Positions 1-9,454 are shown, numbered from the stretch's first letter. The stretch: 64,000 nt of DNA from Chenopodium formosanum (GCA_024500155.1 CM044879.1:20413572-20477571); one strand, 5' to 3'. Numbers and translations are program-made. The notes: a model not told the origin generated them from the sequence alone.

Positions 1-630
1 GGTTGAAAGTCTCCTACCAAAGTCTTTTTCGTTTGACTTAGTACTTAGCCTAGCTTATACATAGGTCAAACATTTACTTAGCTTCATACATATGGGTCGA
101 AAGCCTTTCAAAGTCCTTCAAGTTTAACATGGTAATTTCCTTTACTCATTTAAACATTTTAATTAAGTCGATACCATAGACTAATTCCCAACATGTACTA
201 AGTACCGTCTTTAGCTCGGTCCATTGTCGAAAATACTTTCAAATCTAAGCATTTAGCATTTGATAGTTGTTTCACAATAGAGTTCGTAAACATCTTGTTG
301 GACCATTACTTTTGCTCCCACTAAACTTCTTGTTCATCAGGATTTCTATGTTTCTCCATAAGTCAATCCTCTTTATTAAATTTATGAGAAAACACGTTCC
401 AATTCCTTCATGCAATGCTTCCTTTAATCCCATGACGGATTCCATGTGCTTGCTTTCAAATCTAGCATTATTTAGATTTTCAAAACCCTTAGACTATTCC
501 ATAGTGGCTTCCAAAATTCTATTTTGGGAAGGAGGTTTTGGAGGTTTTGGTATCTATTTTGCCATATTTCATTTGTGCAATTTTGCTAGATCAATCACGA
601 AAAGACTTGAGCATTCCGATTGGTGAATGC
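1..630 (-). mobile_element. Retroelement interior copy 1, part before the CACTA insertion
   Basis: Base 1 corresponds to 37191 in copy 2 and 49084 in copy 3, and the sequence stays nearly identical up to the CACTA insertion. The window therefore opens inside the interior of a minus-strand retroelement. No gag, protease, integrase or reverse transcriptase motif is visible in any frame. The plus-strand open stretch at 267-626 starts with TTG and recurs only because the DNA is repeated. Private to copy 1 is a short duplication of GGAGGTTTT near 531-549. Interpretation as a non-autonomous LARD-like element rests on the primer-site and purine-tract motifs at the far ends of the other copies. Confidence 0.7.
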
Positions 631-646
631 ACTAGTAGAAAAAACT
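631..646 (+). repeat. Left terminal inverted repeat of the CACTA element
   Basis: Sixteen bases, CACTAGTAGAAAAAAC, match the reverse complement of 5778-5793 perfectly. The target duplication ATG lies directly outside at 628-630. Confidence 0.96.
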
Positions 647-659
647 AAATGGGAAGCCC

Positions 660-857
660 CAATTGGCAAGCGGTTTTTCAAATCCGCTTCGAAAGACCCA
701 ATTTTTTTTTAAAAAAAACTCTTGTTTAGAATGGCAAGCGGTTTTGGCGTGAACCGCTTCCCATTACAAGTATTGGCAAGCGGTTCGGGGTTGAACCGCT
801 CCCCATTTGTTATAATGGTAAGCGGTTCAACCCCGAACCGCTTCCTAATTCAAAAAA
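660..857. repeat. 5' subterminal repeats of the CACTA element
   Basis: The motif GGCAAGCGGTT and its inverse AACCGCTT(G/C)CC alternate, mostly as back-to-back pairs that form short palindromes with 5-10 bp loops, for example at 731-764, 774-812 and 820-848. The same motif fills the other end of the element. In En/Spm such subterminal repeats bind the regulatory transposition protein. That role is inferred here. Confidence 0.85.
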
Positions 858-929
858 AAAAAATGCGGGAGATCGGGCTCAACTCCTTAGTCGAAATTTT
901 CGGGCAAAATTTCAATCCCCCCCAATTGA

Positions 930-1312
930 AACATACAGTAGCTGCTCTCTCCTCTCTTTCACTCCCCTCTCTTTCTCAGCCATACTCCTCCACCACCACG
1001 CCGCCGCCGCCACCACTCCTTTCACTCCCTTATCTTTTTTTTTTTTTCGCGGGTTTGTATGTAAGAAGCAGCGAATGGACTGTGCGAGCTGAGGGTTGCT
1101 GCGTTCGTGTGGGTTGCTGCGCTCGTGGGGAGGTGTTGCTGGTGGTTGCTGGTGTTTTCGTGGGTGTGGGTGTCATCAGTTCGTGGGTGGCTGGTGCCTG
1201 GTGGTGTGCGTTCTGATTTTTCGCCCCACCACCACACCTCTCTCTCTCTGCCCTAATTGAAGCTACTACCTCTTTCAAAGGCGCAACAGTTAACTCTCAC
1301 TCTCAAATTACG
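930..1312 (+). other. CT-rich leader-like segment with possible first exon end
   Basis: A pyrimidine-rich stretch (about 945-1045, with CTCTCT and CCGCCGCCGCC runs) is followed by a GT-rich stretch (1080-1215) and then by GCGCAACAG..CTCAAATTACG, which meets a good plant splice donor, G|GTGAGC, at 1312/1313. This is the look of a 5' untranslated exon upstream of the transposon gene. Open frames here (722-1216 on plus, and two on minus at 1022-1278) are low-complexity and I do not regard them as coding. Beyond 1313 an AT-rich, intron-like stretch runs to about 1700. Confidence 0.4.
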
Positions 1313-1760
1313 GTGAGCTCTTGCTAAACTTTACTTCAATATGTATTAATTGTTTGTTTATTCCAAACTTTAAAGTTAGGGTTTCAAATTTAGTGAACAC
1401 ATTTATCTTAATTGTTTTATTAATTGTGATTTTTTTTCCATAAAGTATGTTAATTGTTACTTTAATTGTTTAAATTTAGTGAACACATTTAGTTAACATG
1501 TTAATTAGTTTGTTAAATTTGGTTAGTAAATTATAATGTTTGAATGGATTGCTATGAATGAATGAATGGATTATTAAATAACCTTAGTTTGATTTTAGGT
1601 GATTTAATTAGCAATATATGAAATTATGAATGAATGAACTTGTGTATTTTTCAATGTCATATAAATGCAAATTATTGAATGCTTGCATCATCATTTGCCT
1701 AGATACCCGTTCGAGTCTTTCTCATTAGGAGAAAGTCTTGAATAGTCCCCGGTTGGGACT

Positions 1761-1984
1761 GTTCTTGGACGTTTAATCTCACTTAGGTAGTGAATGTATG
1801 TCTCTTTTTCGATTTTAAGGAAATCTCGGCTTATCATTTTCTCACCATGTTCTCTGGGTGCATATGTAGGTAAGTAATTACCTACATTGTGTACTTGGAG
1901 AACTGGGGGGAAATGCTGCCGAATTTTCCTTAAAATTGAAAAGTTGACATACCTTCACTAGTGAGATTAGACGTTCAAGGATGG
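1761..1984. repeat. Long imperfect inverted repeat (hairpin) in the CACTA element
   Basis: The left arm from about 1761 to 1873 pairs with the right arm from about 1878 to 1984 around the central palindrome GTAAGTAATTAC. Matching blocks run along both arms: TTGGACGTTTAATCTCAC with its inverse, GTATGTC with GACATAC, TTTTAAGGAAA with TTTCCTTAAAA-like sequence, CGGC with GCCG, GTTCTC with GAGAAC, and GTAGGTAA with TTACCTAC. Mismatches are scattered. It lies just upstream of the remnant coding exon. It could be a nested foldback element, a structural feature of this family, or a small-RNA source. Confidence 0.75.
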
Positions 1985-1995
1985 GTTAGGTTAGA

Positions 1996-2380
1996 GTGAT
2001 AAGGACCTTTTGGGAGCATTCATTTTTACGCGATATGGATGAATTATATGATATATGTACTTTGATTGACATAATTCATGTATCCGAGTTTGTATGTGAT
2101 TCACAAGGACAAAGTCACATGCAAAGTCAAGTGAAAACCACCGGTGGTGGAGGGCGGGTAAAGAAACCGGTGAAGAGAAAAGCTAGGGGTGCAACAAAAG
2201 CTTTTAAGAAACCCGGGGTACCCATGGTTCTTGAGTATGACGAGTTCGGTCAACCTGCTGGCCAATGGCGCGACAAATATTCCCAACACGTTTGGCATAC
2301 TAACTCGTAAAATACCCATTACACTTGATTGGGCCGAGGTACCACCCGGGTTGCTTCAAACGGCTTGGGACGATACAATG
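1996..2380 (+). pseudogene. Transposase_24-like exon (Ptta/En/Spm family), frameshifted
   Basis: This is the N-terminal remnant of a plant CACTA accessory protein of the Transposase_24 family (PF03004), a DNA-associated transposition protein. The frame opened by GTG at 1996 has its first ATG at 2035 and encodes a basic stretch (RVKKPVKRKARGATKA) and then LEYDEFGQPAG, the family's hallmark E/D-E-x-G-x-P-x-G block. Just after SQHVW the homologous reading continues one base out of frame (from about 2282) as FGILTRKIPITLDW, then EVPPGLLQTAWDD. The single-base shift leaves a stop at about 2308-2310. The exon ends ATG|GTAAGT at 2380/2381, a strong splice donor. Family assignment is by motif memory; a profile search would settle it. 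Confidence 0.7.
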
Positions 2381-2499
2381 GTAAGTGTTTTGAATTTACT
2401 GTTTTATTTTGGCTTACAAATCATGTAGTACATGAAAGAGGCAAAACCCGCAATTCCCCTCGGCAATTTCCATGGCCTGTTGCTTCTGCCTAAAAGCTG

Positions 2500-2830
2500 C
2501 CTTGGCTTCTACAGCTACCTGGGCAGTTGCTTGGGCCTGCTGCAGCTGCCTGGGCCTACCAGGGCTGCTGCAGCTGCCTGGGCCTGCCAGGGCTGCTGCT
2601 GCTGCCTGAGCCTGCTACAGCTGCCTAGGCCTGCCAGGGCTGCTACTGCTGCCTGGCTGCTGCTGCTGCTGCTGCCTGGCTGCTGCCTGGGCTGCTGCTG
2701 CTGCCAGGGCTGCTGCTGCTGCCTTGGCAGTTGCCTGGGCTGCTGCTGCTGCCTTGGCAGTTGCCTGGGTTGCTGCTGCTGCCTAGGCAGTTGCCTGGGC
2801 TGCGGCAGTTACCTGGACTGCTGGGCCTGC
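2500..2830. repeat. GC-rich minisatellite 1 (about 30-bp unit), within an intron
   Basis: Variants of GCCTGGGCTGCTGCTGCTGC are tandemly arranged. The cleanest part (about 2711-2815) has a 30-bp period containing CTTGGCAGTTGCC. It lies inside the predicted intron 2381-2895. GC content far exceeds the surroundings. The open frame through it (2432-2860) is a Leu/Cys/Gly low-complexity product and is not a gene. Confidence 0.85.
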
Positions 2831-2895
2831 TTCTCCTTTTTTTTTGTTTTTTTTTTATAAAAAACTATTAACGTTGACAGTTGTCATTCTTCCAG

Positions 2896-3000
2896 AGTGT
2901 GTTTAACATTCCTGATGAGCCAGCCAAGAGAAAATCATTTGAAGCTTTTGTACAAGAGAGATTCAAAAATTTCAAAAGTTACTTGAGAACTAGATGGAGT
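2896..3000 (+). pseudogene. Second Transposase_24-like exon remnant
   Basis: A splice acceptor (CATTCTTCCAG at 2885-2895) leads in phase 0 from the upstream donor into SVFNIPDEPAKRKSF, then EAFVQERFKNFKSYL and RTRW, stopping at TGA 3001-3003. The F-x-I-P/D..K..F..WRNFK-like pattern fits the C-terminal half of the PF03004 domain, which recruits its K-rich helix after the intron in related elements. The phase match across intron 2381-2895 supports the exon model. The exon runs directly, one base out of frame, into a Ulp1-like segment, suggesting that the middle of the original coding region was deleted. Confidence 0.6.
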
Positions 3001-3117
3001 TGATTGTGCCCTATACGTGATGAGGTTTATGTTTGCCATAGTCAATTGTTGCACGGAAGCTCAACACGTTGAGGAGGTATGGGTTTTTTTTTTTTTTCTC
3101 CAAATCAATAATTGCTT

Positions 3118-3446
3118 CCATGGCAGCTGCAGCAGCCCAGGCAGGTGCCCAGGCAGCTGCTGCAGCCATGGCAGCAGACTAGGCAGCTGCAGCAGCCACG
3201 GCAGCAGCAGCAGCAGCCCTGGCAGGTGCCCAGGCCGCTGCAGCAGCCCAGGCAGGTGCCCAGGCCGCTGCAGCAGCCCAGGCAGCTGCAGCAGCCACGG
3301 CAGCAGCCCAGGCAGCTGCAGCAGCCACGGCAGTAGCCTTGGAAGCAGCAGCAGTAGCCCAGGCAGGTGCCCAGGTAGCTGCAGCAGCCACGGCAGCAGC
3401 CCAGCTAGCTGCAGCAGCCAAGCTAGCTGCAGCAGCAGCCATATGG
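3118..3446. repeat. GC-rich minisatellite 2, inverted relative to minisatellite 1
   Basis: Variants of CTGCAGCAGCCCAGGCAGGT repeat with a period near 30 bp (clearest about 3208-3300). GCAGCAGCCCAGGC is the reverse complement of the core of minisatellite 1 (2500-2830), so the two arrays face each other. The Gln/Pro-rich plus frames and the Ala-rich minus frame (3179-3592) are products of the repeat. Confidence 0.85.
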
Positions 3447-3593
3447 CAGCAGCGTTGGTAGCAGCCCGGGGAATGTGGTAGTATTTTATGAACTTGGTGC
3501 GTAAATGAAAGTGAATTTGGCCATTGTGGTAAAATTTTTTGAACTTGTTGCGTAATTGATAGTGAATTTGGTAATGAAGTCATACATGTCATA

Positions 3594-4815
3594 TTTGGGC
3601 CATTTTAGGTAAATTGCGTCCTAAAACTTAGTAAATTGTTATTTTGATGTGATTTCAAACCTTATACACCTAAGACTAGGTAATAGTGACATGTTATGAG
3701 AAAGAAATAGTCAATTTGATAAAAAAATGTAGAAATTGGGCAAAGTAGTAGTCACATATGCCTTATTTGGGCCATTTTGGATGAAATCCGTCCTAAAACT
3801 TAGTAAAATGCATTTTGATGTGATTCCAAGCCTTAAACTCCTAAGACTAGGTAATATTGACATGTTATGAGAAAGAATTAATTCATTTTATAAGAAATGT
3901 AGAAAATGGGCAAAGTGGAAGTCATATAGGCCTTATTTGGGGCATCCATGTATAAAATGTGTCCTAAAACTTAGGAAAATGTTCTTTTGATGTGATTTCA
4001 AGTCTTAGACACCAAAAACTAGGTAATATTGACATTTTATGATAAAGAATTAGTGCATTTGATAAAAAATGTAGAAAATGGGCAAAGTAGAAGTCATATA
4101 GGCCTTATTTGGGGCATCTTGTATAAAATGCGTCCTAAAACTTAGTAAAATGTTCTTTTGATGTGATTTCAAATCTGAGACACCTAAGACTAGGTAATAT
4201 TGACATGTTATGAGAAAGAATTAGTGCATTTGACTAGAATAGTAGAAAATGGGCAAAGTAGAATTACAATAGGCCTTATTTGGGGCATCCTTGGATAAAA
4301 TAGGCCCTAAAACTTAGTAAAATGTTTTTTTGATGTGATTTCAAGTCTTAGACACCAAGTACTAGGTAATATTGACATGTTATGATAAACAGTTTGTGCA
4401 TTTGATAAAAAATGTAGAAAATGGGCAAAGTAGAAGTCATATAGGCTTTATTTGGGGCATCCATGGATAAAATGTGTCCTAAAACTTAGTAAAATGTTCT
4501 TTTGATGTGATTTCAAGTCTTAGACACCAAATCCTAGGTAATATTGACATGTTATGATAAAGAATTAGTGCATTTGATAAAAAATGTAGAAAATGGACAA
4601 AGTATAAGTCATATAGGCCTTTTTTGGGGCATCATGTATAAATTACGTCCTAAAACTTAGTAAAATGTTCTTTTGATGTGATTTCAAGCCTTAGACACCT
4701 AAGATTAGGTAATATTGACTTGTTTTGATAGAGAATTAGTGCATATGATATGAAATGTAGAAAATGGGAAAAGTACAAGTCATATAGGACTTATGTGGGG
4801 CATCAATGGGTAAAA
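3594..4815 (+). repeat. 171-bp tandem repeat inside the CACTA element, about 7 units
   Basis: The landmark TCCTAAAACTTAG recurs near 3619, 3791, 3962, 4133, 4305 (variant), 4477 and 4648, giving steps of 171-172 bp. Other landmarks, ATGTGATTTCAAG, TTAGACACC, GGTAATATTGACATG and GTAGAAAATGGGCAAAG, keep register. Units differ by scattered substitutions and 1-3 bp indels. The array fills most of the predicted intron 3077-4971. It shows no similarity by eye to the 321-bp satellite outside the element. Confidence 0.9.
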
Positions 4816-4819
4816 TGCG

Positions 4820-4883
4820 TAATGCTCTTTTGATGTGATTTGTAAATGGCATAATGCTCGTTTGATGTGATTTGTAAATGGCA
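4820..4883 (+). repeat. 32-bp direct duplication
   Basis: TAATGCTCTTTTGATGTGAT with the following TTGTAAATGGCA is repeated once immediately downstream with a single T to G change. It sits at the decayed end of the 171-bp array and reuses its TTTGATGTGATTT landmark. Confidence 0.8.
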
Positions 4884-5320
4884 TCAATTAGTCCTAGCTA
4901 GCTAATTATTTTAATTTTTTTTATAATAGTCAAGTGTTATATATATAATGTTTGTTTTTTTTTTCCTAAAGGTTTGCGCGATTCAAAGGGAAGACCCGTT
5001 AACAAGCAAAGAAATCGATGACATTCGCGACATGTGGGCTTATTTCATGACATTTGATGGCATCTATTAGTATTGTCGGAGTGGGTGCACACACACCAAA
5101 TTAATTAGTGAGCTTGAGTTTAGTTATTAGTATGATGAACATTATTTTAGTTATTAGTATATGTTTTTTTTTATATTAACATTAATTATGATTAGTACGT
5201 AGCTATTGATGGTGTTATATATCTTTACACATTTTGTAGTACTCACATATTATTGTTAATTCAATATTACAATGATGTTACTTTTGATATGATATATATA
5301 TGTAATTTTTATTTCATGTT

Positions 5321-5414
5321 ATTATTGTATTATTATTAATAATATTAATATTAATATTATTAATAATAATAATATTATAATATTATTATTATTAATAATA
5401 TTAATATTATTGTG
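5321..5414. repeat. AT-rich ATT/AAT microsatellite
   Basis: Runs of ATT, AAT and ATATT form a self-complementary AT-only tract. It lies between the pseudogene stop (5070) and the 3' subterminal repeats. Apart from it, the stretch 5071-5513 is AT-rich with no feature that I recognise. Confidence 0.85.
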
Positions 5415-5513
5415 ACAGGTCCCTATTATAATTAAGACATGACTATTTATATTAAAACAGGTCACTAATTATATTATTACAAATTAATAATAATTTTGGA
5501 AAAAAAAAAAAGA

Positions 5514-5776
5514 ATGGCAAGCGGTTTAGGTTCAGAACCGCTTCCCATTTGAAGAGAATGGCAAGCGGTTTGGCTCCTAAACCGCTTGCCATTACAATTG
5601 ACATAAGAGTATGTCATGTGTAATGGCAAGCGGTTTTGGCGCCAAACCGCTTGCCATTCTCATCAAAAGGCAAGCGGTTCTGAACCGCTTGCCATTTGAA
5701 TTGTCATTGGCAAGCCCCCCATTAGGGAGCGGTTCAAAACCGCTTGCCATTGGGGGGTTTGAACCGCTTGCCAATT
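5514..5776. repeat. 3' subterminal palindromic repeats of the CACTA element
   Basis: At least five back-to-back pairs of ATGGCAAGCGGTT and its inverse occur, including 5515-5549, 5558-5593, 5622-5656 and 5669-5694. The palindrome at 5622-5656 is nearly perfect around GGCGCC. The GCGGTT unit is the same as at the 5' end, and density is higher here, as is common at CACTA ends. Confidence 0.88.
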
Positions 5777-5777
5777 T

Positions 5778-5793
5778 GTTTTTTCTACTAGTG
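5778..5793 (-). repeat. Right terminal inverted repeat of the CACTA element
   Basis: Sixteen bases ending CTACTAGTG, the perfect inverse of 631-646. The second target duplication copy ATG follows at 5794-5796. Confidence 0.96.
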
Positions 5794-6564
5794 ATGGGAT
5801 TTTAAAAAAATCAACTCCTTGAAATTAATTATATCCTTTACAACCAATCTAGCTATGTATGCATATACATTTCCACATTTGTTAGTTTTCTCGTTGAAAA
5901 CTTATTTGCAATCGATGGGTCTTTCACCTTTCATGCAAATTAATCAAGTTTCAAAAATGATTTTCAAACATGGAGTTTATTTTGGATTTTCATGGCTTTT
6001 AACCATTATTCGGAATTTGGATTTGTCGTAGCTATCTTACAAGACATTTTCCTTTACTATCTAATAGTAAATAGTATACTTGTAAGTCTTAAGTTTGTTT
6101 ATAACTTAATAGATAATTTATAGGATTCAATCCAAGCCTTTGGTGAATTCTATACCTTTACGGGGCAATTGCATCAAACACTGAGTTTTAAGGCGCTTTT
6201 AAAGCCCTTTTATTATGTTGATCTTACTCCAACATCTTTAATGTTTTGTGAGTAATGAATTCTCTTTTATGGCACTTGTAAAGTCCTTTTGAGTATTCTT
6301 GATCAAGCATTATCACGAAGTCCTTTAAGGTCTTCCGAAATTCTCAGTTCTAGTTTGTTGCTAAGCTCGATGTTCATCGAGTTCATTTTCCTCCCACTTG
6401 TCGTTTTGGAAACTTGTTACTTTCCAGAAAGACACCACTTAGAGCAACAACCATTATGTTCTCAATTAGGATGTGGAGGTAATGCCCGTAGTCTCACTTG
6501 AATGCTTACAAAGAGACATGTATATTGTCTTTGGGTAAAAGTTCGTTGTGAAACAAACAGTTAG

Positions 6565-6688
6565 CTCCCACTTGAGCTATCTTAGTCTTTATTAAGCCAT
6601 TCAGCTCCCACTGAGCCATCTAGATCCCACTGAGCCATCTAGCTCCCACTGAGCCACTTAGCTCCCACTGAGCTAGTGAACTCCCACT
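6565..6688 (-). repeat. CTCCCACT motif cluster, copy 1
   Basis: CTCCCACTGAGCCA-like units recur at 6565, 6605, 6643, 6662 and 6681, with a variant at 6623. On the sense strand this is AGTGGGAG, the same core as the purine tract beside the LTR at 47357-47367. Copy 1 has one unit more than copies 2 and 3. Confidence 0.8.
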
Positions 6689-8324
6689 GAGACTAAGAGC
6701 CTTAGACATATACTTGAAAAGACTTTAAGAAGTTATTTCTATCCATAACTAAATATGGCATCCTTTCTTAGGTTCGACACATTGTTTAGTGTAACATTAG
6801 TCATTTGTGCAAATCTTTAAGAACTTTATAGGAAGGGTTGTGAACCATCATCGTTCGAGTCATTTTCAAATGACGCCGAGGTCTCCGTGAAGACACACTA
6901 TGTTCTTTGTGGAGTTCTTTATGAAAATTTCCATTCATAACTTTGAGATGGTCACGCTTGGCTCAAGCAAACATCGCTCGATCTAATCTAGACGTTTTGA
7001 TATCCTGCCAAGTCGATTCTGTACTTCACTGGACTCTTGAGCTACTCAAGCCAAGTTTGTTCACATTTGATGAATACAGCCATATCCTTTCAAATTCTTT
7101 GTGAAATGTTGAAGTAATTGAATCCTCTTTAGCCTTCGGAGTCAATTATCTATACCAAGAACAATAACTCTCTACTTTGTCGGTTTCAACAAGTAAGACT
7201 TGCTTGTCTTAGAACGATTCCACTTCGAGCAACTATCAAGAGCCTATCTAATATAGCCTTGAGTACGTTCTTGTCGACATGACATTGCTAAAGATGTCAA
7301 ATCAAGCCCATGACTTGAACTTAGTGAGTTTATCATGTTAGAGAAATGTTTGTTTATAATCAAGAATTCTTAACTCAACGCTTGGATAACCATCCCATTC
7401 AAATAAATCTCGCAACTATTGCTCATTACTTTGATGTGAGTCTTTCCGTGTGTAAACAGATCAATTGCTGATTATGGAACATAATAACCATTACTTGTTC
7501 CAGCCTTTGGCTTAAAAGGTCTTTAAACAAAAACATACGACCTTACAACTGATGTAGCTCTTCTTGCTTCATTCTAAGCTTGTAAGTCGATAACTTAGCT
7601 TAACTTTAGTAGTTTGAGGTCACTATCATAGTGGAACACTCAAGCAGTATCCGATACTTGTGAAGATAACAAATTGCTAAGTAAACTACAATAACATGAA
7701 CTCATGAGTTGAAATGAAATCTAATTCCTTTTCTTCGTTCCTTCTTTCCTATATTTCTTGTCATACAATATCTCATAATCTTACTTTAAGAATCATTTCT
7801 TTAAGTACCTTGACTCTTATACTTTGTTAGGCATAATCAAGCACCTAGTGCACCGTAAAACAAAGTTCCATCTTTTCCATTAATTTTTACTCGAATTACT
7901 ACATCAATGAGTCCTACTCAATTATGTATGATGCGAAAAGATACGTTGGTTGTCAAACATTGACAATCTTGAGTTTGGAACTCAATACCTCTTGTTTTAT
8001 CAAAACTACCTAGTATTTTAAATACATGATGTCCAACTGTCCTTTCGGACTTAGTTATAAAAGTCACTTATGAGAATTGTATTTTAGAAATGCTTTTCCT
8101 GTCTTTGAGAACTATTCTCAAGGATTTCCTTTACCAATCATGGAAACAATATTATTTGATTTAGAGTACTATGAATATTAGTGCAATATATAACCATTTA
8201 TCAAGAACATAATAATTTTGAAATTTAATAGCATTCATGCAAACTTCAATCTTATTAAACGTCTTATTTACGCATAAAAATTGTCCCTATTTGGCGAAAA
8301 TAAGGGGATTCCAAGATCCGAAGA

Positions 8325-8600
8325 AACAAAGAGTGGTTAAGCATGCTTTGGCTTGTCTTAAACACTCAATCTTCTAGGGTAAGCATTGCCTTGCTAATGG
8401 CTCTAAGCCACTCTTGGTTAGACAATCGTCGCATCTAATGCATCTTTGACGATGTATCTCTTTTGCCACAGTATGTGAGGACTCCTCACTCATACCGATG
8501 AGTTAAACCAAAACCAACGTGCACACCCGGTGTGCCTTATGCCCCTTAGAGAAGTGATGGCACCTCGCTTTGGCGTAGCCTACCATCACCATCGTCCGAT
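8325..8600 (-). other. Hairpin-rich conserved module of the retroelement, copy 1
   Basis: Several perfect short stems lie together. ACTCAT/ATGAGT has a 4-base loop (8488-8503). GCACAC/GTGTGC has loop CCG (8521-8535). GTGATGG (8554-8560) pairs with CCATCAC (8583-8589) and encloses CGC-TTTG-GCG. CAAAGAGTGG (8327-8336) pairs at distance with CCACTCTT (8408-8415). The base composition is more balanced than in the surrounding AT-rich DNA. No tRNA or snoRNA pattern fits. It may be a cis-acting RNA structure of the element, which is my inference. Confidence 0.5.
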
Positions 8601-9454
8601 TAGTAAGTGTTGTTTTGGAAAGGCAAGTTTGACTCAATATTATTAGGGACCTAAGATTTCTATGTTGGTTGATTTAAGTGAACTTAACTAATCATCGCAA
8701 CATCAAGAAAACCTAAACATGCATCTAACGAATAATTCAGACATATATATATAAGCATAAAATATAAAGCGAATTTATAGATGCATATTGGCAACTAGCA
8801 TGACCCCTTGAAATCTTCATATCTTCAAAAGGTCTTCATTTGCAATTCAAGGCTTTGTCTTCCAAGATACGCCGTCTTCAAGACTTAACCAAACTATGCA
8901 AAAACTAGTGTCTACAACTAGGAATAATCTAAATATTAAAGTACAAAAATACTTTACGGTGCGTAGACCGTATTTAGATTTACAACAATACATAACGGCA
9001 CGTAGTCCGTATTTTCTATCCTAGTCGGGTCCCACTAGTTGCCATTTCATAAAACCTGTGAGAGAGAATATATATATTCTATTCATCCATTCACTATTTT
9101 TGAATGGCCCATGCAATTTAAAAAATTAAAAACAAGTAAACTGCATTAATACAACGCGCGCACTAGTAACTAATCTAGGTGGTTAATCCGATTAACAAGC
9201 CTAATTAAAACTAGTCAAAGTTATTTGACCGATTATATAATTTACGTCATTAATAATTGAAGCTCCCACTAAATTCCGCATTTCCTTAATTAATCTAATT
9301 AATTAAGTCGGTAGCACCCAAACTTGTCAAAATGAAATTTTGCCAATGCCGCTCAAAACCGAGGCCTAGCCTCCCAAAATTTTAATAAAAATTAAACAAA
9401 ATTAATTAAAATAAATAAAACGGCAAAATAATTAACATTAAGCCTACTACGAAC

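Larger units (their letters stand above)
3002..5070 (+). pseudogene. Ulp1-like (C48 peptidase) C-terminal remnant, two exons
   Basis: Plant CACTA and Mutator elements often carry a Ulp1-type SUMO-protease domain. Two exon pieces remain here. Piece one (3002-3076) encodes DCALYVMRFMFAIV followed by a short stretch ending HVEE; the D-C-x-x-Y-V-M-R motif holds the family's catalytic cysteine. It ends GAG|GTATGG at 3076/3077. Piece two (4972-5070) follows an acceptor, TTTCCTAAAG, in matching phase 0 and encodes EIDDIRDMWAYFM, like the helix that closes the domain in related proteins, then a stop at 5068-5070. The catalytic His and Asp regions are missing, so no active protease is possible. The intervening intron (3077-4971) holds minisatellite 2 and the 171-bp array. 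Confidence 0.65.
631..5793 (+). mobile_element. CACTA (En/Spm) DNA transposon, 5163 bp, non-autonomous
   Basis: The element begins CACTAGTAGAAAAAAC and ends with its exact reverse complement, giving 16-bp terminal inverted repeats starting with CACTA. It is flanked by a 3-bp direct duplication ATG (628-630 and 5794-5796), the target-site size of the CACTA superfamily. The same sequence uninterrupted, with a single ATG, is present in interior copies 2 (about 37807-37809) and 3 (about 49700-49702), which proves both ends. Inside are subterminal palindromic repeats, a CT-rich leader, a long hairpin, a broken Transposase_24/Ulp1-like gene, minisatellites and a 171-bp tandem repeat. I see no DDE transposase (TNP2/PF02992) remnant, so movement would need a helper supplied from elsewhere. 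Coding orientation is plus. Confidence 0.95.

Noticed and set aside
267..626. 119-codon plus-strand frame repeated at 37457 and 49350
   Set aside because: It begins at TTG, shows no family motif, runs antisense to the retroelement, and is conserved only because the DNA is a recent repeat.
3017..3592. Gln/Pro-rich plus frames and an Ala-rich minus frame as structural proteins
   Set aside because: They are translations of a 30-bp minisatellite in different frames and lie in a predicted intron.
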